In this document: piece after piece, positions 1-9,123 of the stretch
Position numbering within the stretch: position 1 is the stretch's first letter
Layout: each line of letters opens with the position of its first letter
DNA from: CADCWN01 sp046328475
GTDB taxonomy: Bacteria > Chloroflexota > Chloroflexia > Thermomicrobiales > CADCWN01
Direction of reading: 5' to 3'
DNA: 64,000 nt
NCBI GenBank assembly: GCA_046328475.1
Contig: JAXLWN010000027.1
Location: 1-64,000, forward strand
Position numbers and translations under genes: made by a program
The notes under the pieces: generated by a model
The model's database searches: none
What the model was told of the DNA's origin: nothing
Seen by the model: the letters and a program-made list of their open reading frames with translations, nothing else

Positions 1-143
1 GGGAAGTACCCACGTATGGGCGAGAACCCACGACGAATGAGCTTAGCCCGCAGACTATTCTCGCCACGTACCAACTCCCCGTGCCACACGATAGTGCTCA
101 GCGCTTCAAGAAACTGACTCACCTGGCGGCTTGCCTCATCCAT
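1..143 (-). CDS. Partial hypothetical protein, N-terminus only
   Basis: An open frame starts at an ATG at 143 and runs off the left edge for 47 codons without a stop. A purine-rich AGAGGG lies about nine bases upstream of the ATG, as expected for a ribosome binding site. The peptide begins MDEASRQVSQFLEAL and has mixed charged and hydrophobic residues, unlike the Arg/Pro-rich shadow frames of this genome. It would be co-directional with, and just downstream of, the hydrolase gene ending at 171. The family is not recognised. Confidence 0.35.
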   Translation of the reverse strand, partial: MDEASRQVSQFLEALSTIVWHGELVRGENSLRAKLIRRGFSPIRGYF

Positions 144-170
144 TAATCGCATCCCTCTTGATACAACCAA

Positions 171-1082
171 TTATCCGAACCGCTCGGCGGCGAAGCGGAG
201 GAGGTGGCCGGAGACGATGGCGGGTTGTTCTTCTGGGAGGTAGTGGCCGCAGTCGGGGATGACTTCGCCGCGCACGTCGGTGGCGACCTTGCGCCAGATG
301 TCGAGGACCGGCTGGTCGGCGAGGTTGCCGCGATCGCCCCAGAGGAGGAAGGTGGGGATGGTGAGGCGCTTCCCGGCGGCGTGCTCGGCGCGGTAGCGCG
401 GCAGATCGACGCGGTAGGTCGCGCGGTAGTCGCAGAGGGCGGCGGCGACGGCTCCGGGCTGGAGGAAGCAGCGGCGGTATTCGTTCCAGGCACCGTCGGC
501 GCGGAGGCGGGAGAGCAGATCGGGCGTGCGGCTGAAGAATTGGGCGAGGTACTCCTCCTCGTGGCCGTCGATCAGGCGCTCGGGAACGTCGGGGACAACC
601 TGGAAGACCCAGTGCCAGTAGCGCCGGGCGACCTCGGCGGCGGTCAGGGTGTCGTAGACGTGCTCGACGGGCAGGATGTCGAGCAGGGCGACGCCGCGCA
701 GGGAGCGGGGGTGGTCGAGGGCGTAGCGGCGGGCGACCCGCGCGCCGCGATCGTGGCCGATGAGCAGGGGGCGCTCCAGGCCGAGGTGGCGAATGAGCGC
801 GTGGATGTCGGCCGCCATCGAGCCCTTGTCGTAGCCCGCCTCGCCCGCCGGTTTGGCCGAGTCGCCGTAGCCGCGCAGATCGACCGCGACGACGTGGTAG
901 TGGGCCATCAGGGCGGGCAGTACGAGCCGCCACATCAGCCAGCTCTGCGGGAAGCCATGGAGCAGGACGAGCGTGCGGGCTACGTCCGCGCCGCCGCGCA
1001 CGTAGTGCAGCCAGATGTCGCCGAGTTCGACGCGGGCGTGGGTGAGGCCGGGGAGGGTGATGGGGTTGGGGAGGATGCCCAT
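171..1082 (-). CDS. Alpha/beta hydrolase, haloacetate (fluoroacetate) dehalogenase-like
   Basis: A 303-residue alpha/beta hydrolase. HGFPQS (residues 42-47) supplies the oxyanion region. The nucleophile elbow reads GHDRGAR, with Asp111 as nucleophile and Arg112 and Arg115 behind it. A second acid lies at Asp135 and the catalytic His at 280 (CGHYLPEE). In fluoroacetate dehalogenases Asp110, Arg111, Arg114, Asp134 and His280 bind the carboxylate and displace the halide, so both spacing and identity fit. A YWHW stretch near 155-158 resembles the halide-binding His/Trp pair. Hydrolysis of 2-haloacids is the best guess; epoxide hydrolase activity is the alternative. The gene is intact and cytoplasmic (no signal peptide). 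Confidence 0.85.
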   Translation of the reverse strand: MGILPNPITLPGLTHARVELGDIWLHYVRGGADVARTLVLLHGFPQSWLMWRLVLPALMAHYHVVAVDLRGYGDSAKPAGEAGYDKGSMAADIHALIRHLGLERPLLIGHDRGARVARRYALDHPRSLRGVALLDILPVEHVYDTLTAAEVARRYWHWVFQVVPDVPERLIDGHEEEYLAQFFSRTPDLLSRLRADGAWNEYRRCFLQPGAVAAALCDYRATYRVDLPRYRAEHAAGKRLTIPTFLLWGDRGNLADQPVLDIWRKVATDVRGEVIPDCGHYLPEEQPAIVSGHLLRFAAERFG

Positions 1083-1101
1083 GGGGAACCTCGGGGGTTA
1101 C

Positions 1102-1193
1102 GGTTTGAAGGTTCGAAGGTTCGAAAGTTGGGCAGTCGGCACTCGATCGCTCACGCCAACCTTCAAACCTTTGAACTTTCGAACCTTCGAACT
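1102..1193. repeat. Inverted octamer array (unit GGTTCGAA)
   Basis: The left arm (1102-1129) is built from GGTTTGAA, GGTTCGAA and GGTTCGAA. The right arm (1158-1193) carries the complementary TTCGAACC-type units. About 28 bases separate them, so the transcript could fold into a long hairpin between the ABM gene and the hydrolase gene. The same unit recurs inside the xanthine dehydrogenase gene near 55.6 kb. Confidence 0.85.
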
Positions 1194-1195
1194 CG

Positions 1196-1483
1196 TCATT
1201 CTACGATGGCGAAGAATTCGGGCGAGCGGCTTTCGAGGAGGTTGTTGTATTCGCCCTGGACGATGCGCTTGAAGTAGTCGGAGGTGCGGTGGGCGTCGAG
1301 CGCGGCTTCGTCGTCGTATTGCTCGTAGAGGACGAATTTGCGCGGCTCTTTCTGCGACTGGTGGGCGATGTAGGCGCGGCAGCCCGGCTCCTGGCGGGTG
1401 TGGCCGGTCATCTCGCGCAGGTGCGCCGCGAGGTCGGCCTCGCGTCCCGGCAGCGCCACGTAGGTCACCATCAGCACGATCAT
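1196..1483 (-). CDS. Antibiotic biosynthesis monooxygenase (ABM) domain protein
   Basis: A 95-residue protein with the ABM/YgiN ferredoxin-like fold. It has the typical MIVLMVTYVALPGRE opening strand, the motif EPGCRAY, then FVLYEQYDDEAAL and AHRTSDYFK. Members are cofactor-free or heme-degrading monooxygenases or quinol oxygenases; the substrate cannot be told. The ATG at 1483 was chosen because GGGGGT sits five to ten bases upstream and the upstream extension of the frame is repeat DNA. The length is normal for a single-domain YgiN-like protein. Confidence 0.85.
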   Translation of the reverse strand: MIVLMVTYVALPGREADLAAHLREMTGHTRQEPGCRAYIAHQSQKEPRKFVLYEQYDDEAALDAHRTSDYFKRIVQGEYNNLLESRSPEFFAIVE

Positions 1484-1547
1484 CGTACCCCCAGGAATGA
1501 AGAATGGAGAAAGGGCTGCGCGAGGCTGAGACGCTGTGAACTTCTCG

Positions 1548-1622
1548 TTCGTCTCTGCATCCTCTGCGACCTCGGTGGTTAGATCGTCTCTCCCTTGGCA
1601 TTCTTGGCGTCTTGGCGGTTCA
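1548..1622. repeat. Short tandem repeat pair (GCAGAG-type and CGCCAAGA-type)
   Basis: Read on the minus strand the stretch holds AACCGCCAAGACGCCAAG followed by a CGCAGAGGATGCAGAG tract. The CGCCAAGA unit recurs at 49568-49605 and the GCAGAGATC-type unit at 50468-50495. It fills the gap between the phosphoribosyltransferase stop and the ABM start and encodes nothing I can support. Confidence 0.7.
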
Positions 1623-2654
1623 ATTCCCCTGCCTCGGCCTCGCTGGGTCGAGGAGGCGGAGTTGTTCGGCGGGGGGAACGTCGGTGCTGGGTGGGGCGTA
1701 GACGTGGCGGCGCAGGACGCACAGGAAGGGGAGGTTGCGGTGGAGTTCGCGGTAGTCGAGGCCGTAGCCGACGACAAATTCGTCGGGGATGGTGAAGCCG
1801 ACGTAGTCGATCGAGACCGGGACGACGCGCTGGTCGGCTTTGTCGAGCAGGGTGCAGATGGCGAGGCTGGCCGCGCCACGCGCGCGGAGGTCCTTGATCA
1901 GGTAGTCGAGCGTGAGGCCGGTGTTGACGATGTCCTCGACAAGGAGGACGTGCTGCCCGGCGATGTCGCGGTCGAGGTCCTTGATCACGCGCACCGCGCG
2001 CTCGCCGCTGGCGCGGGAGGGGCGCGCGATCGCCAGGTAGTCGATCGCGACCGGGCGGGTGATCGCGCGGGCGAGGTCGGCCATGAAGAAGATCACGCCC
2101 TTGAGGACGCCGATCAGGAGGATGGAGCGGTCGGCGTAGTCGCGCGAGATCTGCTCGCCGAGCGCGGCGACGCGGGCCATCAATTCGTCGCGGCTGACGA
2201 GGATGCGCTCGATCTCCTCCTCGCGCAGGGCGGCGATCTCGACCGCGCCGTAGCCGTAGGCGGCGAGGAGTTGGTGATAGTCGCGGTTGTAGAGGAGGCG
2301 GATGTTGACGTGGGGGTAGAGCTCGCGCAGGCGGCGGATCTTGCGATGCTTGCGCGTGACGAGCCGCTGGCGCATGTTGGTCAGTTCGACGTAGAGGTCT
2401 TGATCGGGCAGGTAGAAGTCGGGGGTGAACATCTCGATGACTTGCTCGCCCGACCAGTTGAGCGCGAAGGAGGTCGGCTCGTAGAGCCAGGGGATGTGGT
2501 AGAAGTCGAGCAGGCGCGCGAACTCCTCCTCCATCGGGTGGACGAAGGCCCGCGATCCGTCGTCTTCGGTCGCGCCGAACTCCTCGTCCGCCTCGGGGGA
2601 GAGGTCGTCCTGGTCTGACTGATCCGCATCGTGCGGCTGAAGTCGTTCGTCCAA
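1620..2654 (-). CDS. hpt: Hypoxanthine-type phosphoribosyltransferase with N-terminal nuclease-like domain
   Basis: The C-terminal half (residues ~150-315) is a purine phosphoribosyltransferase. It has the LKGVIFF loop, the PRPP motif HVLLVEDIVNTGLTL (239-249) and DEFVVGYGLDY (291-301), typical of Hpt enzymes that make IMP/GMP from PRPP. The usual Asp in the PRPP loop (EDIIDTG) is Asn here, at residue 244. The N-terminal ~145 residues contain MEEEFARLLDFYHIPWLYEP, then TPDFYLPDQDLYVELT. That is the spacing of a PD-(D/E)xK nuclease fold, with Thr where the motif Lys would be. The TTG at 2654 follows AGGTGG; an ATG at 2726 would add 24 residues of unlikely composition. Nucleotide-salvage function is well supported; the role of the N-terminal domain is unknown. 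Confidence 0.85.
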   Translation of the reverse strand: MDERLQPHDADQSDQDDLSPEADEEFGATEDDGSRAFVHPMEEEFARLLDFYHIPWLYEPTSFALNWSGEQVIEMFTPDFYLPDQDLYVELTNMRQRLVTRKHRKIRRLRELYPHVNIRLLYNRDYHQLLAAYGYGAVEIAALREEEIERILVSRDELMARVAALGEQISRDYADRSILLIGVLKGVIFFMADLARAITRPVAIDYLAIARPSRASGERAVRVIKDLDRDIAGQHVLLVEDIVNTGLTLDYLIKDLRARGAASLAICTLLDKADQRVVPVSIDYVGFTIPDEFVVGYGLDYRELHRNLPFLCVLRRHVYAPPSTDVPPAEQLRLLDPARPRQGN

Positions 2655-2861
2655 GGAACCACCTGGGTGAGGGCGGCTGGCGACACCAAAACCGTCGCGC
2701 CTGCGGCAGAGTATAGCACCCCGCACCGCCTGATTACTGTCTGGAGGGGACGCAATTCACTCTGCACGTACAGGATGCCGGGACGCAGACTGGGCCGTCG
2801 AGGGAGGGCGCGGATCGTCGGTGGCAGGGGCGCGTTGTCGCCCCCGTCGAGGGTTGCAGCG

Positions 2862-3662
2862 TTACTCGTGGCCCGGGGGGACGGCGCGATCTTCGGGATG
2901 GAAGCCGATGACCTCGGCGGCGTGGGAGAGGTCCCAGAAGCGGCCCGCGTTGTTGGAGACGCCGTAGAAGATGTCGAAGTGGCCGCGCGGCAGGTCGGCG
3001 GCGAGGCAGCGTTCGACGAGTTGGGCGGTGTCGCGGAAGCTGAGCCAGGTGGAGGCTTTGCGCCAGCGGCGATCTTCGAGGGAGAGATCGAGCCAGAAGG
3101 CGGTCTGCTCGTTCACCGGGGAGTAGGGATTGTCGTCGGGGATGACGGAGCCGATCCGCAGGCAGAGCACGGTGAGGCCGAAGTTCTCGGCGTAGTAGCG
3201 GCCGATCGCCTCGCCGAATGCCTTGCTGACGCCGTAGTTGCTGTCGGGGCGCAGCGGCACGCGGTGATCGACGAGGGGGTACGCGGTCTGGCCGGGGCGA
3301 TAGATGGTGGGCATGCCGTCGGTCTCGAACATGCCGACGGCGTGGTTGGACGAGGCGAAGATGACGCGCTCGACCCCGGACTGCGCCGCCGCCTCGAAGA
3401 CGTTGCGGACGCCGATGATGTTGGAGTGGAGCGCCTGCTCCCAGGTGGCGTCCATCGTCGCGTGGCCCGCGAGCTGGATGACGGCATCAACGCCCTGGAA
3501 CGCGGGCAGGATGGCATCGTAGTCGGCGATGTCGGCGACGTGCGACTCCAGACCCTCGACCGGCTTCCAGGTCAGGGAACGAATATCGTAGTCATCGGGC
3601 AGGCGTTCGCGTAATACAGAGCCGATAAGCCCCTCGGCACCGGTGATGAGTACTCGTTTCAC
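2862..3662 (-). CDS. NAD-dependent epimerase/dehydratase, uronate dehydrogenase-like
   Basis: An extended short-chain dehydrogenase of 266 residues. TGAEGLIG near the N-terminus is the Rossmann glycine motif. SSNHAVGMFE and YGVSKAFGE carry the Ser and Tyr-x3-Lys of the active site, followed by LRIGSV. The SSNH..., RPDSNYGVSK and RIGS signatures match uronate dehydrogenases, which oxidise glucuronate or galacturonate to aldarolactones. The GTG at 3662 follows AGGAGGTAGAG. A longer frame exists upstream but only by reading the heptamer array as LLVTRYS. The gene lies downstream of ppk1 in the same direction. Confidence 0.82.
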   Translation of the reverse strand: MKRVLITGAEGLIGSVLRERLPDDYDIRSLTWKPVEGLESHVADIADYDAILPAFQGVDAVIQLAGHATMDATWEQALHSNIIGVRNVFEAAAQSGVERVIFASSNHAVGMFETDGMPTIYRPGQTAYPLVDHRVPLRPDSNYGVSKAFGEAIGRYYAENFGLTVLCLRIGSVIPDDNPYSPVNEQTAFWLDLSLEDRRWRKASTWLSFRDTAQLVERCLAADLPRGHFDIFYGVSNNAGRFWDLSHAAEVIGFHPEDRAVPPGHE

Positions 3663-3680
3663 GGAACCTCTACCTCCTGA

Positions 3681-3746
3681 GTAACGAGTAACGAGTAACG
3701 AGTAACGAGGAGGGGACGTAACCACTCGTTACTCGTTACTCGTTAC
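3681..3746. repeat. Inverted heptamer array (GTAACGA)4 / (TCGTTAC)3
   Basis: Four perfect GTAACGA units (3681-3708), a 17-base spacer, then three perfect TCGTTAC units (3726-3746). The arms are exact complements, predicting a hairpin of about 21 bp between ppk1 and the epimerase gene. The same unit appears as a single arm at 24262-24289. Confidence 0.95.
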
Positions 3747-3750
3747 TTCG

Positions 3751-5964
3751 TCATGGTCGCGCCAGCGCCGTGGCGGTCGCGAGCAGCACTTCCTGGGCGT
3801 TGACGGCGGGTTCGTCGGGGGCGGGGGCGCGGCGGCGGTAGAGGCCGTCGCGGCCGAGTTCGCGCGCTTTGACGTTGTCGCTGAGGAGGAGCGGGAGCAG
3901 GCTGTCGCGCAAGTAGGCTTTGTGCTCGGGGGACTCGACCGGGAAGAGGACTTCGACGCGGCGGTTGAGGTTGCGCGGCATCATGTCGGCGCTGCCGAGG
4001 TAGAGGGAATCGGTCCCCCGCGCGGGGCCGTGTTCGCCGTTGGCGAAGTAGAAGATGCGGCTGTGTTCGAGGAAGCGCCCGACGATGCTGATCACGCGAA
4101 TGGTGTCGCTGACGCCGGGGACGCCCGGGCGGAGGCAGCAGGCACCGCGCACGATCAGGTCGATGGTGACCCCGGCACGCGCGGCGCGGTAGAGCACTTC
4201 GACCATCTCGGCATCCACGAGGGCGTTCATCTTGAGGACGATGTGCCCCTGCTCGCCGTGGGTCGCCTCGCGGTCGATCAGCTCGACCAGCTGCCGCCGC
4301 AGATTGTGGGGGGCGACGAGCAACTTGCGGAATTCGCGCTGCTCGGAGTAGCCGGTGAGGACGTTGAAGACTTCGGAGACGTCGGCGCAGATGTCGGGGT
4401 CGGCGGTGAAGAGGCCGAGGTCGGTGTAGAGGCGCGCGGTCTGGGCGTTGTAGTTGCCGGTGCCGAGGTGGGCGTAGCGCCGCAGGCCGTCGGTCTCGCG
4501 CCGGACGATCAGGGCGAGCTTGCAGTGGGTCTTCAAGCCGACGAGGCCGTAGGCGACGTGGACCCCGGCCTGCTCCAGCGCGCGGGCCCAGCCGATGTTG
4601 CTCTCCTCGTCGCCGCGCGCCTTCAGTTCGACCAGCACCGCGACCTGGGTGTCGTCGTCGCGCGACTCCAGCAGCGCGTCGACAATCGGCGAGTTGGCAC
4701 CGACGCGGTAGAGGGTCTGCTTGATGCCGAGGACATGCTGTTCGACGCCGCTGCGCACGAAGTCCACGACCGGCTGGAACGAGTCGAAGGGGTGGTGGAT
4801 CAGCACATCGCCGTTGCGGATCAGGTCGAGCACCTTGTTGCCGTCGCGCGGCCAGCCGGTGGGCAGGCCGGGGGCGAAGGGGGGATCTTTCAGATCGGGG
4901 CGGTCGATCCGGCCGAGTTCCATCAGCGAGCGGAGGCCGAGCGGCCCGTCGGTGACGTTGACCTCCTGGGGATTGAAGGCCATCTGCCCGATCAGCCAGG
5001 CGCGCGTCTCCTGCGGCATCAGCGACGAGATTTCGAGCCGCACGACGAAGCCGAAGAAGCGCTGCTCCAGGCTCTCCTCGATCGTCGTCAGCAGATTCTC
5101 CGACTCGGCCTCGCGCAGGGCGAGATCGGCGCTGCGGGTGACGCGGAAGAAGTAGGTGCCGACGATCGTCTTGCCGGGGAAGAGCGCGCCGATGTTCTCG
5201 GCGATCACCTGCTCCAGCCAGGCGAAGACGTGCTGCGGGGGATGCTGCCCCGCCGACCACTTCCCGGCGTAGGTCTCGGGCGGCAGCGGGATGAGGCGGG
5301 CGAGGAAGGTCGGGATCTTCACGCGCGCGTAGCGCAGGAGCGCACCGTCGCGGATGAGAACGAGCAGGTTCAGGCTGAGGCTGGAGATGTGCGGGAAGGG
5401 GTGGCCCGCGTCGATCGCCAGCGGCGTGAGGAGCGGGAAGACTTCCTTCTCGAAGAAGGTGCGCAAATACTGCTGCGCCGCTGTCGGCAGCTTGTGGTGA
5501 TTGAGGATGTAGATGCCCTCCTGGGCCAGTTGCGGGATCAGCACCTCGCGCAGGTGACGGCGCTTCAGCGCGGATTGCTCCTGCACGAGGCGGTGGATGG
5601 CGTTGAGCTGCTCGTGGGCGGTCATCGCGTCGCGCCCGGCCTCGGCCACCTGCTCGGTGATCGCCTGGCTGTAGAGCTCGGCGACGCGGGTCTCGTAGAA
5701 CTCGTCGAGGACAGAGCTGCAGATCGCCAGGAACTTGATCCGTTCGAGCAGCGGGTTGCGCTCGTCGAACGATTCCTCCAGCACGCGCCCGATGAAGTCG
5801 ATCGAGCTCAGTTCGCGGTTGATGTAGAGCGAGGGATCGCGCAGGTCGATCGGCGCGGGTGGGGAATCCTCGGCGGCGGCAGTCGGAGCGTTGCTCTCGG
5901 TCGCCGACTTCCGGCGACGGCGGGCCGCTGCGGTGCGCTGCTCAGCGTCCTGTACGGCAGTCAT
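3751..5964 (-). CDS. ppk1: Polyphosphate kinase 1
   Basis: A complete 737-residue PPK1, which makes polyphosphate reversibly from the gamma phosphate of ATP. The N-terminal domain has YINRELSSIDFIGRVLEE and LLERIKFLAICSSVLDEF. The head domain follows, then the two PLD-like catalytic halves. These carry LKTHCKLALIVRRE (the phosphohistidine, equivalent to E. coli His435), HLGTGNYNAQTARLYTDLG, LKMNALVD and the second His in RFLEHSRIFYFANG. The ATG at 5964 was chosen for its GGGGAGAA ribosome site. The gene is the last of a set with the CHAD protein and ppx, which together make, bind and degrade polyphosphate. No frame break occurs over 2.2 kb. Confidence 0.97.
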   Translation of the reverse strand: MTAVQDAEQRTAAARRRRKSATESNAPTAAAEDSPPAPIDLRDPSLYINRELSSIDFIGRVLEESFDERNPLLERIKFLAICSSVLDEFYETRVAELYSQAITEQVAEAGRDAMTAHEQLNAIHRLVQEQSALKRRHLREVLIPQLAQEGIYILNHHKLPTAAQQYLRTFFEKEVFPLLTPLAIDAGHPFPHISSLSLNLLVLIRDGALLRYARVKIPTFLARLIPLPPETYAGKWSAGQHPPQHVFAWLEQVIAENIGALFPGKTIVGTYFFRVTRSADLALREAESENLLTTIEESLEQRFFGFVVRLEISSLMPQETRAWLIGQMAFNPQEVNVTDGPLGLRSLMELGRIDRPDLKDPPFAPGLPTGWPRDGNKVLDLIRNGDVLIHHPFDSFQPVVDFVRSGVEQHVLGIKQTLYRVGANSPIVDALLESRDDDTQVAVLVELKARGDEESNIGWARALEQAGVHVAYGLVGLKTHCKLALIVRRETDGLRRYAHLGTGNYNAQTARLYTDLGLFTADPDICADVSEVFNVLTGYSEQREFRKLLVAPHNLRRQLVELIDREATHGEQGHIVLKMNALVDAEMVEVLYRAARAGVTIDLIVRGACCLRPGVPGVSDTIRVISIVGRFLEHSRIFYFANGEHGPARGTDSLYLGSADMMPRNLNRRVEVLFPVESPEHKAYLRDSLLPLLLSDNVKARELGRDGLYRRRAPAPDEPAVNAQEVLLATATALARP

Positions 5965-6020
5965 CGTTCTCCCCTTGTGCGGTAGCAGACCATCACCATC
6001 AAGCAATCAGCAGGAGCATG

Positions 6021-8161
6021 TCAGGCGGTATCGGCAGCCGGCGCGGCGGCCGGTGGGTCTCCATGGGGCGCGGCGAGTTCGTCGAGCGCCTGGCGCAGGA
6101 TATCAGTCAGGCTCCAGAGTCGGTCGAGGAAGCCGTCGGCGGTGAGCGAAGCCCACCGTTCGCGCGTCTGGGTCTCCAGACTGGCGCGCTCGTCGAGAAT
6201 GTCGATCAGCAGGCCGTAGATGCCGGTGGCGGTGGCGGCGAAGCCAGCGGGATCGGCCAGGTCGGCGCGCACCGAGGCGAGGCGCTCGGCGCGCGAGCCG
6301 GGTTCGAGCGCGGCCCGCGCGAGCGCTTCGAGTTGCCGCTCGGCCGCACCGACGCGCTCAAGTTGGAGGAGATCGACCATCACGTCGCGGTCGTGCAGCT
6401 CGCCGAGGAGGTCTTGCAGCGTCTTGAACTCGGCCAGTAGGTCTTCGATGTCGGGGCCGAGGACCGGGCTGAAGAGTTCCAGGGTGTAGCGGAGCCGCTT
6501 GGCGACGATCCGCACCGCGTGGAGTTCCTCGGGGTCGCCACGATCGGGGGTAGAGAGGACACCGACGACATCCCCCAACTCCGCCAGCCGCCCGGCCAGG
6601 GCGCGCAACGCCACGGCGGCGACGCTGTCGCGCGTGCGATCTTTCTGCTTGCGCCCGCGCGCTTTGGCGAGCAGATCGCGCACCTCCACGAGGTGGTCGG
6701 CGTGCGGGCCCTCCCACTGGTCGAGAATCGGGTCGAGATCGGCGCGGGAACCGGCGCGGTCGGCGACGATGGTGTCGATCAGCCCGGCGATGCCAGCCTG
6801 CTCCTCCGGCGCGGCCCGATTCAGGCGCTTGCGCAGCGAGATGAGGTGGACATCGGCATCGCGCACATGGCCCAGCGCGCGAGCCAGCGCCTTCACGCGG
6901 CGCAGGGCGCGCTTGTAGGCCTTCGGGGGATAGAACGGCTCGGCCGGTTCGAGCGCCCCGCGCAGCCGCCGGATGGCGACGCGCATGTCGTGGACCCCCT
7001 CGGGGTCCTCGTCCTCGCGCACGGTCGCCATCGGCGAGAGGACGGCCGCGAGCCGGTCTTCGAGCACGCGGGGCAGGATCCAGGGGAAGTTGTCGGTCGC
7101 CTCGAACTCGGGCTTGGCCGCCTTGGCCTTCTTCTTCGCGACGTGGCGCTTCCCGTCGGGTTTGGGCGATTTGGCCTCGGGCGCGACCGCCGCGACCTCG
7201 GGGACGCTCGCCGGGACGATCAGCGCCGGGGCTGGATCGGGTGCCGGGGCGACGGGAGCGTTTTCCGCTGGCGCTGGTTCCGCCGGTTCGGGCGCGGGCG
7301 CGACACCGGCCACGACCTGTGCTGCGGTGACGAGGGTCGATTCGGGCTCATGTACCGGAGCAGGTAGCGACGTCACCGCCGGGGCAGCGTCGCCGGGGCG
7401 GGCGACGCGGCGCGCGGGCAGGCGACCGCCGCGCGCCCCGGCCATGTTCGGGTAGCGGGCGCGCAGGAGTTGGCGGATGAGTTGCTGCGCGCCGGGCGGG
7501 TCGGCGGCGCGCAATTGCGCCACGACCTCGTCAACCGGGTAGTCGACGCGCCGCTGCTCGACCTGCCAGCTGCCATCCTGCCAGGTGAGCAGGCCGTAGC
7601 CCGCGCGGCGATCGCCATCCTTCGGCAGACCGGCGCTGGAGATGTCGGCCAGGAGGATGCCGCCGACGCGCCGGGTGTAGGGGATGTGCAGGTGGCCGAA
7701 GGCGAGCGTGGTGACTTCGGCGGGGAGGCCGACGATGAGCGGCAGGATCGTCTCCTCGGGCGCGGCGGGGCGCAGGTGGGTGTCGAGGTCGCGCGGGTTG
7801 GCGTGGACGACGAGGAGCGAGGTCTGGCCGGTGGGGTCGGGGACCTGGTGCGAGAAGGGGAGGCTCGCCAGGTAGTCCAGCCCGGCGGGGCCGATCCGCT
7901 CGCGCGTCCAGTCGAGCAGGGCGGCGTGCCCTGCGTCGGTATCGGCGGGGGTCGGCTGCACGAGGTCGCGGTCGGTGTTGCCCTGGATGACGGGGCAGCC
8001 GAGGGCCTGGAGGGCGCACCAGCACCTCGTGCGGGCGCGGGCCATCGAGGCGAAGTCGCCGACGACCAGCAGATCGGCACGCCCTGTGCCTCCAGATCGG
8101 CCAGCACCGCATCGAGGGCGAGGACATTGCCATGTATATCGGAGAGGACGGCTACGCGCAT
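6021..8161 (-). CDS. Metallophosphoesterase-CHAD fusion protein (frame breaks near the 5' end)
   Basis: The N-terminus is a calcineurin-like phosphoesterase of the YfcE type: LSDIHGN (metal ligands), GNTDRD, VVHANPRD and FGHLHIP. An Ala/Pro/Glu-rich linker of about 100 residues and a Lys-rich patch follow. The C-terminal ~340 residues are a CHAD domain: EGVHDMRVAIRRLRGALE, then HAVRIVAKRLRYTLELF, with the conserved His and Arg/Lys residues. CHAD domains bind polyphosphate and localise to its granules; with ppk1 on one side and ppx on the other this is expected here. Two or three indels between about 8030 and 8090 must be corrected to join LEAQG to DLLVVGD and on to ALQALGCPVIQGNTD. The start has GGAGGTAG five bases upstream. 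The phosphoesterase substrate is unknown. Confidence 0.85.
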
Positions 8162-8198
8162 CGTCTACCTCCTCCCAGCGCGGCGGCCGGGTCGCCGC

Positions 8199-9123
8199 TC
8201 AGGTCGCAGGCGATGTTGTGCAGCGGATGTGATCGAGCATGAGTCCCTCGCGCGGCCCGCCGGTGGGCGATCTGGTAGGAGTCGAGGCCGCAGGCCCCGA
8301 GCAGCGCCCGGATGATCGCCACTCCGGCGGGAGGGTGCGGACCCGCTCGGGGTCGAGGCCAGTCGCAGCATTGCGGGAATCGGCGACGGTTGCGCCGGTG
8401 AGGATCGCCACCGCGCCTGCGAGGCGGCGCGGGGTGAGCGTGCGCGCCTCGTTCGGGCAGCAGCAGGACCAGGATGTCTGCGCGGTGCCGCCGACGACGA
8501 TCAGGCGGTCAACCGGCGGGGTCTTGGCCGGCTTCGGGGTCGAGCAGGGCGCGGGCATCCGCCTCGGCGGCGGCGACCATCGCGCGCTCAGGTGGGTCGG
8601 CGTGGTGACGTGGCGCTCGGTGAGCCGTCCGGAGCCGAGTTCGAACGAGGCGCGGAAGGATTGCCCCATTGCGCGCGGCGATCGGTTCCATGCTGCCGCC
8701 GCCGAGATCCGCGACGAGCAGCGTGCCGCAGGCGCTGGCCGAGGTTGCGCCCGCGAAGGTGAGTTGCGCCTCGCGGTCGCCGCCGATGATCTCGACGGTG
8801 AGGCCGCTGGTCTCTTTGATCCGCTCGCGCAGTTCGGGGCCGTTGCTGGCGTCGCGCACGGCGCTGGTGGCGGCGACGAAGATGGTGGTCGCGCCGTGCT
8901 CGGCCGCGATCTGGCGGAACTCCTCGACGGTGGCGACGGCGCGGTCCAGACGCTCCTGCTCGATTTGCCCGGTGCGCTCGACGCCGTGGCCGAGGCGCAC
9001 GGTGGCGGTGCGGGAGGCGAGTTGGGTGAGGCCGATCGCGTCGCCGTCGAAGGTGGGCGAGGCGACGAGCAGGCGCAGGGTATTCGTGCCGATGTCGATC
9101 GACGCCAGGGGTTGCGTTGTCAC
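8199..9123 (-). CDS. ppx: Exopolyphosphatase / GppA family phosphatase (several frame breaks)
   Basis: The first 150 residues are intact: ASIDIGTNTLRLLVAS (phosphate-binding loop 1), ATSAVRDASN and LLVADLGGGS (loop 2), typical of the ASKHA-fold Ppx/GppA family. The later part is split over frames. SFRASFELGSGRLTERH, then RLIVVGGTAQ, GLDPERVRTLP and PREGLMLDHIRC are recognisable in order, so at least four indels lie between about 8660 and 8270. The enzyme removes terminal phosphate from polyphosphate or converts pppGpp. GTG at 9123 is used as start. It is the first gene of the polyphosphate operon; its end is 37 bases before the CHAD protein. Confidence 0.85.

Noticed and set aside
3922..5985. 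A 687-codon open frame on the plus strand
   Set aside because: It is the antisense of ppk1. Very high GC at third positions removes stops from the opposite strand; the peptide is Glu/Val/Asp-rich without motifs, while the minus strand has all PPK1 motifs.
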